Both the position numbers and the translations under genes were made by a program. Below are positions 16,490 to 25,675 of a stretch of 64,000 bases of DNA, piece after piece (position 1 is the first letter of the stretch; every line of letters begins with the position of its first letter). This DNA is from Flavobacterium anhuiense (GTDB lineage: Bacteria > Bacteroidota > Bacteroidia > Flavobacteriales > Flavobacteriaceae): assembly GCF_900101855.1 (NCBI RefSeq), contig NZ_FMVC01000006.1, positions 124,001-188,000 on the forward strand, read 5' to 3'. Below the pieces are notes generated by a model. It saw nothing but the letters and a program-made list of their open reading frames with translations, was not told where the DNA came from and did not search any database.

Positions 16490-17506
16490 ATGGTGAAGAT
16501 ATATACAGAACATCTTTTCTTGACAGAAGATAATAGAAGAATAATATTTCCATTATTATTTGATATGGTATACCTGCCAAATAATGGCACAAGGTCAAAT
16601 TTTATTTTTGTAGATTCTCTTTCAGAAGCTGACGTTGCCATTTTTCCTGTAGACATTGTTTCTTTTTTGAAAAAAGATAAAAGCAATTTTTTTCATAATT
16701 GGATTGCGAAAATGTCACAAAATAAAGTGCCAATTTGGATTTATACAGCTGGTGATTTTGGATTTACTTTTAAGAATGAAAATGTTTTGACTTTTAGAAT
16801 GGGAGGTTTTAATTCGAAGTTACCAACTAATACTTCCATAATGCCTTCCTTTGTGAATGATCCATATAATAAAATTTTAAAAGACGATTTTTTTGTGCTT
16901 CCCAAAAAAAAAAGGCCAAGTATTGGTTTTGTAGGCAATGCAAACGGCTCTCTTTTTAAGTTCATTAAAGAGTTTATTCTCTATTTAAAAAGAGTTATTA
17001 TTAATTTGGGATATCGATATCCAGAAGATTATCATCCTTTTTATCCAGCTGGAAGAAAAAGATATAAACTTCTCTATAAACTCCAAAAAGATAAAAGAAT
17101 TCAAAGTGATTTTATTTTTAGAGATAAATATAGAGCTAGAAATGAAAATAAAGAGAAAACAACATTAGAGTTTTTTAAAAACATCCAGGATAATTTATAT
17201 ACTTTTTGCCTGCGCGGAAATGGAAATTTTTCTGTTCGATTTTATGAAGCATTAATAATGGGTAGAATTCCTGTTTTAATTAATACAGATGTAAGGCTAC
17301 CATTAGAAGATTTAATTGACTGGAACAAACATTGTGTTATTGTTTTAGAAGATTCGATAATTCAAGACTTACTAAACTTTCATTCTTCTAAAACAGAATT
17401 TGAACTTGAAGAAATACAAACTAATAATCGAAAATTAGTATTGGAAAGATTAAACAGAGTCGATTATTTTGTTCAAATTAGTAATAAATATTTAGAAAGT
17501 AAATGA
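16490..17506 (+). CDS. Exostosin-family (GT47-like) glycosyltransferase
   Basis: A protein of 338 residues. The C-terminal part reads CLRGNGNFSVRFYEALIMGRIPVLINTDVRLPLEDLIDW (about residues 239-279, written here only as family evidence in pieces: CLRGNGNFSVRFYEA and IMGRIPVLI). This is the typical exostosin block in which a sugar-nucleotide site is formed. The middle contains PSIGFVGNANG, also common in this family. Bacterial exostosin-like proteins add single sugars in capsule and O-antigen loci. Its end overlaps the following GT2 gene by 4 nt (ATGA), so the two are coupled. Donor sugar unknown. Confidence 0.75.
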   Translation: MVKIYTEHLFLTEDNRRIIFPLLFDMVYLPNNGTRSNFIFVDSLSEADVAIFPVDIVSFLKKDKSNFFHNWIAKMSQNKVPIWIYTAGDFGFTFKNENVLTFRMGGFNSKLPTNTSIMPSFVNDPYNKILKDDFFVLPKKKRPSIGFVGNANGSLFKFIKEFILYLKRVIINLGYRYPEDYHPFYPAGRKRYKLLYKLQKDKRIQSDFIFRDKYRARNENKEKTTLEFFKNIQDNLYTFCLRGNGNFSVRFYEALIMGRIPVLINTDVRLPLEDLIDWNKHCVIVLEDSIIQDLLNFHSSKTEFELEEIQTNNRKLVLERLNRVDYFVQISNKYLESK

Positions 17507-18498
17507 AGTTTTCTCTAATTATCTGTACTTATATGCGTCCTGAGCCGTTATTAAAATTACTAATTTCGGTTCAAAATCAAGTTTTTTATCCAAATGAAAT
17601 TTTAATTATTGACGGTTCACTTAATGACAGAACTAAAGTTGCTCTAGATAATAAGGAATTCAAAAATTTAAAATATTTTTTAGTTTCTGATAAAGAAAGA
17701 GGGTTAACGAAACAGCGTAATTTTGGAATTTCCAAATTAGATCCTACCAGCGATATTGTATGTTTTTTGGATGATGACATTGTTCTGGAATCTAATTATT
17801 TTCAAAATTTATTAAACACATACCTTTTATTTCCTGAAGCATTAGGAGTAGGAGGCTATATTGTTAATGAAATAAAATGGGACATAATTCCTGAAAATTA
17901 TAAGTTCAAGATTAATGAATTCTATTTTGATGGATGGAAACGAAAGGATGGAAGTCGTTTTGTACTAAGAAAAAAACTGAATTTAGACAGTAATACTCCT
18001 CCAGGGTTTTCACCTAATTTTTCACATGGAAGAAGTGTTGGTTTTTTACCTCCAAGCGGAAAGATTTATGAATCAGAACAATTAATGGGTGGCGTTTCAT
18101 CTTTCAAAAAATCAGTATTTGAAGAGTTTTCATTTTCAACTTATTTTGAGGGTTACGGTTTGTACGAAGATGCGGATTTTTGTTTAAGATTGGCAAAAAA
18201 AGGAAAATTGTACCTTAATACAGAAGCAAAGCTGAACCACTATCACGATCCTGCTGGTAGGCCAAACCAGTTTCACTATGGCAAAATGGTAGTTAGAAAT
18301 GGATGGTATGTTTGGCGAACAAAAAATCCTAATCCAATTTTGAAAGATCGTTTGAAATGGAATGTGATCACATTTTTATTGATTTTGATACGATTTACAA
18401 ATGTTATTAATGGAGCTGAAAAAAAAGCCACTTTTACAGAAGCAATAGGACGAGTTGTCGGATGCTTTAGTTTAATTTTAAATAAACCTAAAAGATAA
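17503..18498 (+). CDS. Glycosyltransferase family 2
   Basis: This 331-residue GT-A fold protein begins with MKFSLIICTYMRPEPLLKLL, the standard GT2 opening. Its metal motif is FLDDDIVLE near residues 89-97, with GGVSSFKKSVFEEF and GLYEDADFCLRLAKKG further on, where ED is the likely catalytic base. No membrane segment is strong, although a hydrophobic stretch near residues 285-300 may touch the membrane. It works in the cytoplasm on the lipid-linked glycan. It overlaps the exostosin-like gene by 4 nt and is followed 1 nt after its stop by another transferase. Confidence 0.9.
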   Translation: MKFSLIICTYMRPEPLLKLLISVQNQVFYPNEILIIDGSLNDRTKVALDNKEFKNLKYFLVSDKERGLTKQRNFGISKLDPTSDIVCFLDDDIVLESNYFQNLLNTYLLFPEALGVGGYIVNEIKWDIIPENYKFKINEFYFDGWKRKDGSRFVLRKKLNLDSNTPPGFSPNFSHGRSVGFLPPSGKIYESEQLMGGVSSFKKSVFEEFSFSTYFEGYGLYEDADFCLRLAKKGKLYLNTEAKLNHYHDPAGRPNQFHYGKMVVRNGWYVWRTKNPNPILKDRLKWNVITFLLILIRFTNVINGAEKKATFTEAIGRVVGCFSLILNKPKR

Positions 18499-18499
18499 A

Positions 18500-19480
18500 A
18501 TGAAAACAAAAATTTACATTTATGGACTTTGTAATATATTCTATGATGCATATTATATTCAAGGGCTAAGTGAGGTTTGTAAGAATTTTGAATTTAATGT
18601 GTCAAAGTTTCCAGCATTTAGTCAAGGCACATTTGCGGTAATTATTGAAGAAGGAAATCTATCAAAAAAAATAATTATAGACTCAAGAGATTCTAGTGAA
18701 ATTGGCACTGCAGAGCTTGAATGGTGCAATGTTTACGGAAAAATAAATTATAAAACTAAGGAGTTCTCAGCTAATCATAATAAAAAAATTGTTCCTATTG
18801 GTCCAAGTTTTGGGGTTAAAATCTGGAATTTAAGTGAAACATTGTATTTTTTAAGTCTCAATTTTATTAGGTTCAGAAAGAACATTACAAATAAAAAAGA
18901 GTTTGTAGCAAATTATTGGAGACAATATAAAAGGCTAGAATTGAAAAAATACAAGCATGTAAAATCTTCTTTGAATGAAATTTTTTTTATGAACTCAATT
19001 TGGAAAAAAGAAAATGAAACGAATGAGAATAGGGCTTTATTTATTGAAACATGTAAAAACAATTCGAATCTTATTTTTGAAGGAGGCTTTGCAGCTAGAA
19101 CTAATGGAGACAATTTAGGTTTCGATAAATTAGTTTATTCAAAAAAAATTCCACTTAATATTTATATCGAAAAAATTAAAAACTCTGCATTTGTATTCAA
19201 TACGCCAGCTGTTCTTTCTTGCCACGGCTGGAAATTAGGAGAATTTTTAGCTCTTGGGAAAGCAATTATTACAACTCACCATTATAATGAATTGCCGGCA
19301 GTTTTAGAGAATGAAAAGCATGTTTTGTATATTGGAAATAAAGACGACTTGCAAAAAAACATTAAGAAATTGATAGATGATCCAACCTTTAAAAATAGTT
19401 TAGAATTGGAAAGCCGAGAATATTTTGAAAAATATTTAGCGCCTCAAAAAGTTATTTTAAGATTATTAGAAAGAAACTAG
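18500..19480 (+). CDS. Putative glycosyltransferase (GT-B C-terminal features)
   Basis: A 326-residue protein of uncertain family. Near residues 236-262 it has FNTPAVLSCHGWKLGEFLALGKAII, which matches the donor-site helix of GT-B enzymes (an acidic residue, then L-x-LG). VLYIGNKDDLQKNIKKLIDDP follows, as in the tail of GT4-type proteins. The N-terminal half has no motif that I recognise and lacks the usual Gly-rich loop. It stands 1 nt after a GT2 gene and 1 nt before a GT4 gene, so position supports a transferase role. Confidence 0.55.
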   Translation: MKTKIYIYGLCNIFYDAYYIQGLSEVCKNFEFNVSKFPAFSQGTFAVIIEEGNLSKKIIIDSRDSSEIGTAELEWCNVYGKINYKTKEFSANHNKKIVPIGPSFGVKIWNLSETLYFLSLNFIRFRKNITNKKEFVANYWRQYKRLELKKYKHVKSSLNEIFFMNSIWKKENETNENRALFIETCKNNSNLIFEGGFAARTNGDNLGFDKLVYSKKIPLNIYIEKIKNSAFVFNTPAVLSCHGWKLGEFLALGKAIITTHHYNELPAVLENEKHVLYIGNKDDLQKNIKKLIDDPTFKNSLELESREYFEKYLAPQKVILRLLERN

Positions 19481-19481
19481 A

Positions 19482-20600
19482 ATGAATTTTTTAATAATAA
19501 CCCATGTCAATCATATTCATAAAGACAATCAATATTTTGGTTATGGTCCATATATTGGAGAAATGAATATTTGGTTGAAATATGTAAATAAAGTAACAAT
19601 TGTTGCTCCATTAAAAAATGGAAATATTTTGCCTATTGATCTATCTTATCAGTGCGATAATGTAAACTTTAAAAATGTTCCAGATTTTGGTTTTACATCA
19701 TTAAAAAGTAGAATAATATCAATTTTTAAATTGCCTATTATTTTCTGGAAAATATATCTGGCAATGAAAAAAGCCGATCATATTCATTTAAGATGCCCAG
19801 GTAATATGGGATTAGTCGCTTGTTTTGTTCAAATTCTATTTCCAAATAAAATAAAAACTGCTAAATATGCGGGTAATTGGGATCCAAATAGCAAACAACC
19901 TTGGACATATAGATTACAGAAATATTTGTTAAAAAATACTTTCTTGACTAAAAATATGAAAGTTTTAGTTTATGGTGATTGGAAAAATCAATCTAAAAAT
20001 ATTAAATCATTTTTTACAGCTACTTACTCTGATTCTGAAAAAGAGATAATCGCTAAAACCAACACTAATTTATGCTTTAAGTTTCTTTTTGTTGGAAGCT
20101 TAGTGGATGGGAAAAGACCTTTGTATGCAATAAAATTGATTGAAGGCTTGATTAAAAAAGGTTGCAATGTCACATTAGATTTATATGGAGATGGTGTAAA
20201 AAGAAGTTCTCTTGAAAACTATATTCAGATTAACAATTTAGAGAAATATATTTTCTTAAAAGGGAATCAAAATAGAGAAACTTTAAAAAAGGCGTATAAA
20301 GAAAGTCATTTCGTTGTATTGCCATCAAAAAGTGAAGGTTGGCCTAAAGCAATTGCAGAAGGAATGTTTTGGGGATGTGTTCCTATTGCTACTAAAGTTT
20401 CTTGCGTTCCATCTATGTTGGATTTTGGAGATAGAGGTATTATGTTGGAAATGAATTTAGAGAACGATTTGAATGAAATTATGAAAATAATTGAAAATGA
20501 TGGAGTGTTTACGAATAAAAGCAAATTAGCTGTGATTTGGTCACAAAAATATACAACTGATGTTTTCGAAAAAGAAATTAAAGCAATGTTGCAAGTATGA
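19482..20600 (+). CDS. Glycosyltransferase family 4
   Basis: This 372-residue protein opens with MNFLIITHVNHIHKDNQYFG and has HIHLRCPGNMGLVAC near residue 100. The C-terminal domain carries FLFVGSLVDGKRPLYAIKLIEGL and the donor motif PSKSEGWPKAIAEGMFWGC, with the E-x7-E pattern of retaining GT4 enzymes. It lies between two other transferases, and its last codons overlap the next gene by 4 nt. It should add a sugar to the repeat unit on the inner face of the cytoplasmic membrane; sugar and linkage are not predictable. Confidence 0.87.
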   Translation: MNFLIITHVNHIHKDNQYFGYGPYIGEMNIWLKYVNKVTIVAPLKNGNILPIDLSYQCDNVNFKNVPDFGFTSLKSRIISIFKLPIIFWKIYLAMKKADHIHLRCPGNMGLVACFVQILFPNKIKTAKYAGNWDPNSKQPWTYRLQKYLLKNTFLTKNMKVLVYGDWKNQSKNIKSFFTATYSDSEKEIIAKTNTNLCFKFLFVGSLVDGKRPLYAIKLIEGLIKKGCNVTLDLYGDGVKRSSLENYIQINNLEKYIFLKGNQNRETLKKAYKESHFVVLPSKSEGWPKAIAEGMFWGCVPIATKVSCVPSMLDFGDRGIMLEMNLENDLNEIMKIIENDGVFTNKSKLAVIWSQKYTTDVFEKEIKAMLQV

Positions 20601-21682
20601 GAATCGTACAAATAATAGATTCCTTAGAAACTGGAGGAGCAGAAAGAATGGCAATAAATTATGCCAATGCACTTTCGGAGAAAGTTGAATTTTCGGGTCT
20701 AATAGCAACTCGTAAAGAAGGTTTGCTTTTAGATTATTTAGATGAAAAAGTGGCATATTTATTTTTGAAAAAAAAATCTAGTATTGATCCAAAAGCTCTT
20801 TCTAGAATAATTAGCTATCTAAAAGGAAATAAAGTAGAAATAATTCATGCACATAGTTCATCATTTTTTATTGCTGCTTTAGCTAAAATTTTTATTCCAA
20901 AGATTAAAATTATATGGCATGATCATTTCGGTATTTCTCAAGATTTAGATTCGAGAAAAAATTTGATATTGAAAATAGCATCATTTTTATTTCTAGGAAT
21001 TATTTCAGTAAATGATTATCTGAAAAAATGGGCTTTAGATTATTTACATTGTCCAAATGTTACTTACTTCCCTAATTTTATACTTGAATCAATAGATTCG
21101 TCAAGTAATTTTAAACTAAAAGGGATTGAGGGTAAAAGAATAATTTGCGTTGCCAATTTGCGTCCGCAAAAAAATCATGAACTATTGATAAATGGAGCGC
21201 AAATGCTTCATCAAAAATTTCCAGAATGGTCATTTCATTTAATTGGTAAAGATTTTTATGACGACTATAGTAAAAATCTTGTAAAAAAAGTAAATGATCT
21301 TCAGCTTACCGAAGCAGTATTTTTCTATGGCGAGATGAATAATACACAAAATTTACTCAAACAATCTGAAATTGCTGTTTTGACTTCTCGCTCAGAGGGA
21401 CTTCCTTTAGCTGTTTTGGAATATGGATTGTCGAGCTTACCAGTTGTTGCAACAGATGTTGGCGAGGTAAAAAAAATTATACAGTCTCAGCAAGAAGGTT
21501 TGTTGATAGAATCAAATAATTTGGAACAATTTGTAAAAGCTGTTGAATATTTGATAGAACAAGAAGAAACGAGAAAAATAATAGGGAAAAAGCTCTTTTC
21601 CCTCGTTGAGCAGAATTTTAGTGAAAAATCAATTTTGAATGGGTACATCGCATGGTTGGAATCTTTGACTACTTTTGCGTGA
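20597..21682 (+). CDS. Glycosyltransferase family 4
   Basis: A typical GT4 protein of 361 residues: MRIVQIIDSLETGGAERMAINYA at the N-terminus is the GGAE/acceptor loop of the family. KRIICVANLRPQKNHELLI is the start of the donor domain, and TSRSEGLPLAVLEYGLSSLPVVATDVGEV holds the E-x7-E motif. It overlaps the preceding GT4 gene by 4 nt (ATGA). It is followed 18 nt later by the polymerase gene, so it is probably the last transferase in the assembly order of genes, though gene order need not equal sugar order. Confidence 0.9.
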   Translation: MRIVQIIDSLETGGAERMAINYANALSEKVEFSGLIATRKEGLLLDYLDEKVAYLFLKKKSSIDPKALSRIISYLKGNKVEIIHAHSSSFFIAALAKIFIPKIKIIWHDHFGISQDLDSRKNLILKIASFLFLGIISVNDYLKKWALDYLHCPNVTYFPNFILESIDSSSNFKLKGIEGKRIICVANLRPQKNHELLINGAQMLHQKFPEWSFHLIGKDFYDDYSKNLVKKVNDLQLTEAVFFYGEMNNTQNLLKQSEIAVLTSRSEGLPLAVLEYGLSSLPVVATDVGEVKKIIQSQQEGLLIESNNLEQFVKAVEYLIEQEETRKIIGKKLFSLVEQNFSEKSILNGYIAWLESLTTFA

Positions 21683-21700
21683 TAAACCGTTATTTATTAA

Positions 21701-23041
21701 ATGAAAAATACAAAATTTAATTATACATCATTAATCATTCTGCATATTGTAATAGCATTTGTTGTTTTTGCACTTCCTTTTTTGTCCAAAATTTATGCTT
21801 TTCTGATTCCTGTTATTGGGGCTTTTTTTGTTTTTAAAAATAAAAACAAGAACAATGAAGTATTATATGTAAGTGCTTATCTAGTAGGAGCTGAGGTTTT
21901 TTTACGTATGACAGGCGGAAATTTTAACAATGAGTATGTGAAGTATTTGGTCGTCTTTTTTATGCTTTGTGGCATAATTTTTAAAAACTTTTCTAAAAGC
22001 GCATTCATATTCTCATTTTTTTTAATACTACTATTACCTGCTGTTTTAATTACTACAGAAACAGCCAGTTTTGATATCGATATTAGAAAAATTCTAGTTT
22101 TTAATTTATCTGGCCCTTTTTGTTTAGCTATATGCGCAACTTATATGATCAATAGAAAGATTATATTTAATGATCTCCAGAATGTGTTAAAATCAATTGG
22201 TTTTCCTATAATAACAACTACTATTTATCTGTTTTTATATACGCCGAGCATAAAAGAGGTGGTCACAGGTACTCAATCAAATTTTGAAACTTCTGGAGGA
22301 TTTGGTCCTAATCAAGTTTCTACAATATTGGGATTAGGCATATTTGTTTTTTTTTCACAATTAATTTTATTTTCAAAAACTAAAAAGGATATTTTTATTA
22401 ATGGAGGCCTACTTATCTTTATAAGTTATAGGGGTATTGTAACTTTTTCAAGAGGAGGGGTTTTTACCGCAATAGCCATGATTATTTGTCTTTTTGCCGT
22501 TGTTTATTATCTCTCTAATGCAAGAGGAAAGAGTAAATTTATTGTCGTTTTTGCTTTAACGGGTTTAATGTCTATTGGAATATGGACTTATAGTTCCTTA
22601 CAAACAAATGGACTTATTGAGAAACGATATGCCAATAAAGATGCTCGTGGGAGAGATAAAAAAGATCATTTAGGTGGTAGAGAAGAAGTTATGAATGCAG
22701 AAATAAATTTGTTTTTGAATAATCCTATTTTTGGTGTAGGAGCAGGAATGAGTAAATATGAGAGAGTTGAAGAATTAGGACAGGAAGTAGCTTCACACAG
22801 TGAAATTACAAGGCTAGGTGCAGAACATGGAGTATTTGGCGTACTTGCATTTTTAATTCTTTTTTTTACGCCAATCGTGAGTTATATAAATAACAAGCAA
22901 CATTTATATTTTCTATCATTTTTTATATTTTGGATACTGACTATTAACCATGCAGCCATGAGAATAGCCGCACCAGCTTTCGTATACGCACTATGCCTAC
23001 TTTCAGTGCAAATAAAAATTGCTGAAGAAACAGAAAATTAA
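21701..23041 (+). CDS. O-antigen polymerase/ligase-type membrane protein (Wzy-like)
   Basis: This 446-residue protein has about ten to twelve hydrophobic segments and one large loop between residues 290 and 365. It contains GGFGPNQVSTILGLG near residue 198, SRGGVFTAIAMI near 249, and a large periplasmic loop with GGREEVMNAEINLFLNNPIFGVGAG and then SHSEITRLGAEHG. These are the hallmarks of the Wzy_C/O-antigen ligase superfamily. Because it sits in a biosynthetic locus with an initiating transferase at its end, polymerase is a better guess than ligase. The two functions cannot be told apart reliably by sequence alone. Confidence 0.85.
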   Translation: MKNTKFNYTSLIILHIVIAFVVFALPFLSKIYAFLIPVIGAFFVFKNKNKNNEVLYVSAYLVGAEVFLRMTGGNFNNEYVKYLVVFFMLCGIIFKNFSKSAFIFSFFLILLLPAVLITTETASFDIDIRKILVFNLSGPFCLAICATYMINRKIIFNDLQNVLKSIGFPIITTTIYLFLYTPSIKEVVTGTQSNFETSGGFGPNQVSTILGLGIFVFFSQLILFSKTKKDIFINGGLLIFISYRGIVTFSRGGVFTAIAMIICLFAVVYYLSNARGKSKFIVVFALTGLMSIGIWTYSSLQTNGLIEKRYANKDARGRDKKDHLGGREEVMNAEINLFLNNPIFGVGAGMSKYERVEELGQEVASHSEITRLGAEHGVFGVLAFLILFFTPIVSYINNKQHLYFLSFFIFWILTINHAAMRIAAPAFVYALCLLSVQIKIAEETEN

Positions 23042-23104
23042 TAGATTAGTTATATTTTTTGCGATACATTTGCTTTGCCCTAACCAAATTAAAACCTACA
23101 AGAG

Positions 23105-24499
23105 ATGTTATCAAAAAAGAAAATGCATTTCGAAATCTCGGAGAGGAAGATCTTACTCCTTTCTTTCGATGCTGTTTTTATTCTATTTGCTTTATATTTA
23201 TTAAGCGCAATCTTTGATTATCATTATTTCGCCTTTGATTTAAGTAGCTCGCTTAGCATACTTTTACTAGTCAGCTATCTTTTTGTCTTTGGTGTAATAT
23301 TTGAAATCTATAATCTACAGGTAGCAAGCAATCATCTGCAGATTCTGCAAAATGTCGTTTTTACCGCAACAGCCACTGTTTTAGCTTATTTGTTTACGCC
23401 TGTTCTTTCTCCGGTACTGCCCAAACAAAGATTAGTAATTGTAATATTTTATTTTACAATACTAATTACATTATTGCTTTGGCGTTTGTTCTATTGCTAT
23501 TTTCTAGCCTCTCATCGTTTTTCGCAAAATGTTGTTTTGATTTGTGATCAAAGTGAAGTTGAAAAATTAGTCTTAGGATTGGAAAGCGTTGATCCGCATT
23601 ACAAAATTATTGGTTTCGTTAATTCCGATTCTGTTGCAGATGAAAATTTAGATTTTCATTATGTAAGCGAAATAAAGAAAGAAGATTTAGAACGTTTCGT
23701 TTCTACACATTATGTCTCAGAAATTGTAATTGCTTCTCAGAAAACAGATGGTATAACTTCCGATCTATATCAGCAGCTGCTTCATTTATTAGAAAAAGGA
23801 TATATCATACGCGAATACACACAAGTTTACGAAAGCAAAACACAGCGAATTCCTGTTCATCACATAGAAAGAGATTTTTATAGATTTTTCCCCTTTAGCA
23901 GAAGTAATAGTAATAAACTGTACTTGTCTTTGGTTCGTCTTATCGAACTCATGTTTTCTATTCTGGGGCTTTTAATCAGTCTGTTTTTTATTCCGATAAT
24001 CTTTCTCTGTAATCTTTTTGCCAATAAAGGGAGTCTTTTTTACACTCAAGAAAGAGTGGGGAAAAACGGAGTCGTTTTCGAGATTTATAAGTTTAGAACC
24101 ATGACTGAGAATTCAGAAGCAAATGGAGCTGTTTTTGCGACTCATAATGACAAAAGAGTTACTCCATTTGGTAAATTTATGCGGAAGTCTAGAATTGATG
24201 AACTTCCTCAATTTATTAATGTCTTAAAAGGAGATATGGGCGTAATTGGCCCGAGGCCTGAACGTCCTTTTTTTGTTGAAGAAATTGCCGCTGTAATGCC
24301 TTTTTATGAAACGCGTCATGTAATTAAACCTGGACTTACTGGATGGGCGCAGGTAAATTATTCTTATGGAGAATCAATTGACGAAAGCTTGGTTAAACTT
24401 CAGTACGATTTGTATTACATCAAACACAGAAGTATATTTCTCGACCTAAGTATTACTTTCAAGACCATTACGACGGTTTTATTCTACAGGGGGCAATAA
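23105..24499 (+). CDS. Undecaprenyl-phosphate sugar phosphotransferase (WcaJ/WbaP-type initiating enzyme)
   Basis: This 464-residue polyprenyl-glycosylphosphotransferase has about four N-terminal membrane helices, a central CoA-binding-like Rossmann domain (residues about 140-250) and a C-terminal catalytic domain. The latter starts with a hydrophobic re-entrant helix (ELMFSILGLLISLFFIPII) and has FTQ/YTQERVGKNG, IYKFRTM, KSRIDELPQF, VIGPRPERP and KPGLTGWAQV, the standard order. It places the first sugar-1-phosphate on undecaprenyl phosphate and so starts repeat-unit synthesis. It ends the plus-strand locus; the next gene is on the other strand 6 nt away. Confidence 0.95.
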   Translation: MLSKKKMHFEISERKILLLSFDAVFILFALYLLSAIFDYHYFAFDLSSSLSILLLVSYLFVFGVIFEIYNLQVASNHLQILQNVVFTATATVLAYLFTPVLSPVLPKQRLVIVIFYFTILITLLLWRLFYCYFLASHRFSQNVVLICDQSEVEKLVLGLESVDPHYKIIGFVNSDSVADENLDFHYVSEIKKEDLERFVSTHYVSEIVIASQKTDGITSDLYQQLLHLLEKGYIIREYTQVYESKTQRIPVHHIERDFYRFFPFSRSNSNKLYLSLVRLIELMFSILGLLISLFFIPIIFLCNLFANKGSLFYTQERVGKNGVVFEIYKFRTMTENSEANGAVFATHNDKRVTPFGKFMRKSRIDELPQFINVLKGDMGVIGPRPERPFFVEEIAAVMPFYETRHVIKPGLTGWAQVNYSYGESIDESLVKLQYDLYYIKHRSIFLDLSITFKTITTVLFYRGQ

Positions 24500-24505
24500 A
24501 AATTT

Positions 24506-25642
24506 TTAGATTATAATCGGAATTGGTTTTTTGTTGCGGATTGCGGTTCGCACTAAAACCACTCCGCTTGTAATGATCAACGGTAAAGTGATAAAGAAAT
24601 GTGCCTTATTGATTAAAAATAAAAAGTAAATCACTAAAAGGACAAAGTTGATCAGCGAAAATCGATACGTCCATAGTTTGTTTTTGAAAATTGAAAACAA
24701 AACTAAAACCAATAAAAGTGGACTAAAAAGCAATACATTATAATTCATCGCCAGCTCTTGGTGGAATGAATAAAATCCCATTATTACAAAGAATATCCCC
24801 ATTAAGGATAAAATCAAAAAATAGATTTTATCTACTATTTTGTTTTTAGCAAAGATTACAAAAAGCAGAATAAAGAGATATGTGTAAATGTTATTCCACC
24901 AAGATTTCGGTGTTTCTTTCGTAAATTCTAATAGCGTTTTGCTTTTAGCTGCAAGAGGTTTATTCTGGAAAGTGGTTTTATCTAAACTGTTTTTCAATTC
25001 AAATGGAAGAAAAATTCTGGTTCCCATTTGATCAACTTTAGTTCCGAAAATAATGCTAGTTCCTAATTGATCATAAAAATGTCCATCAAAATAGGGAAAT
25101 AGGATAGAACGGTAGGTCTTGTCTGTGTCTCCTTTTTTAGTTATTGCATTTTGATTTAGTGATTTATTTATAACATCAACAACCATCGAGGTGCAATTTT
25201 TATCAATAAATTTATAAGTATAATATCTTTCTTCAGAAAATAAAGAATGATTCAGATTGTCAAATATTTTTTGTTTTAAAGGAAGACCAATGAGAAGTTC
25301 TTGTTCATAAACACTTCGTTTATCATTGCTATATTCACTTATAAAATCAGAAAAAGGATGAGTAATAATAAAATATTGTAAATCACCTTTCGCGAATTTG
25401 GCAACGAAATTAGGGGTTCTAAAATCAAATGCGCCATAATTATAAACGATATCAATATTATTTGATGGATCAAATACTCGAACAGCGGTATGTCCAAAAT
25501 AAGAATAAGTCTCATTTCCAAGTCCGCAAGTCAAAATGCTTATTTTGGCGTCTTTAGATAAAGGTAAACTTTGGCTGAAACCAATAAAACTTGCTAAGAA
25601 TAATAAAATAAAAAGTGCTTTTTTGAACATGACAGTTTTCAT
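24506..25642 (-). CDS. DUF4105 protein (Lnb-like N-terminal periplasmic domain) with membrane helices
   Basis: This 378-residue protein has a signal peptide or first helix (residues about 6-24). A periplasmic domain follows with YFGHTAVRV (H51) and DKNCTSMVVDVI (Cys near residue 150), the His and Cys expected of the papain-like DUF4105 fold. The last third is made of about five membrane helices. Proteins with this domain in Bacteroidota have been tied to lipoprotein N-acylation (Lnb); that role here is by family only. It is transcribed towards the polysaccharide locus and 33 nt downstream of the PorV-like gene, so the two may form an operon. Confidence 0.8.
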   Translation of the reverse strand: MKTVMFKKALFILLFLASFIGFSQSLPLSKDAKISILTCGLGNETYSYFGHTAVRVFDPSNNIDIVYNYGAFDFRTPNFVAKFAKGDLQYFIITHPFSDFISEYSNDKRSVYEQELLIGLPLKQKIFDNLNHSLFSEERYYTYKFIDKNCTSMVVDVINKSLNQNAITKKGDTDKTYRSILFPYFDGHFYDQLGTSIIFGTKVDQMGTRIFLPFELKNSLDKTTFQNKPLAAKSKTLLEFTKETPKSWWNNIYTYLFILLFVIFAKNKIVDKIYFLILSLMGIFFVIMGFYSFHQELAMNYNVLLFSPLLLVLVLFSIFKNKLWTYRFSLINFVLLVIYFLFLINKAHFFITLPLIITSGVVLVRTAIRNKKPIPIII

Positions 25643-25675
25643 GATTTAAAATTTTAAATGTTTTATGGTTTCTAA

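Noticed and set aside
23019..23204. 61-residue ORF between the polymerase and the WcaJ-type gene
   Set aside because: It overlaps both genes and has basic, low-complexity sequence with no motif; the junction is explained without it.
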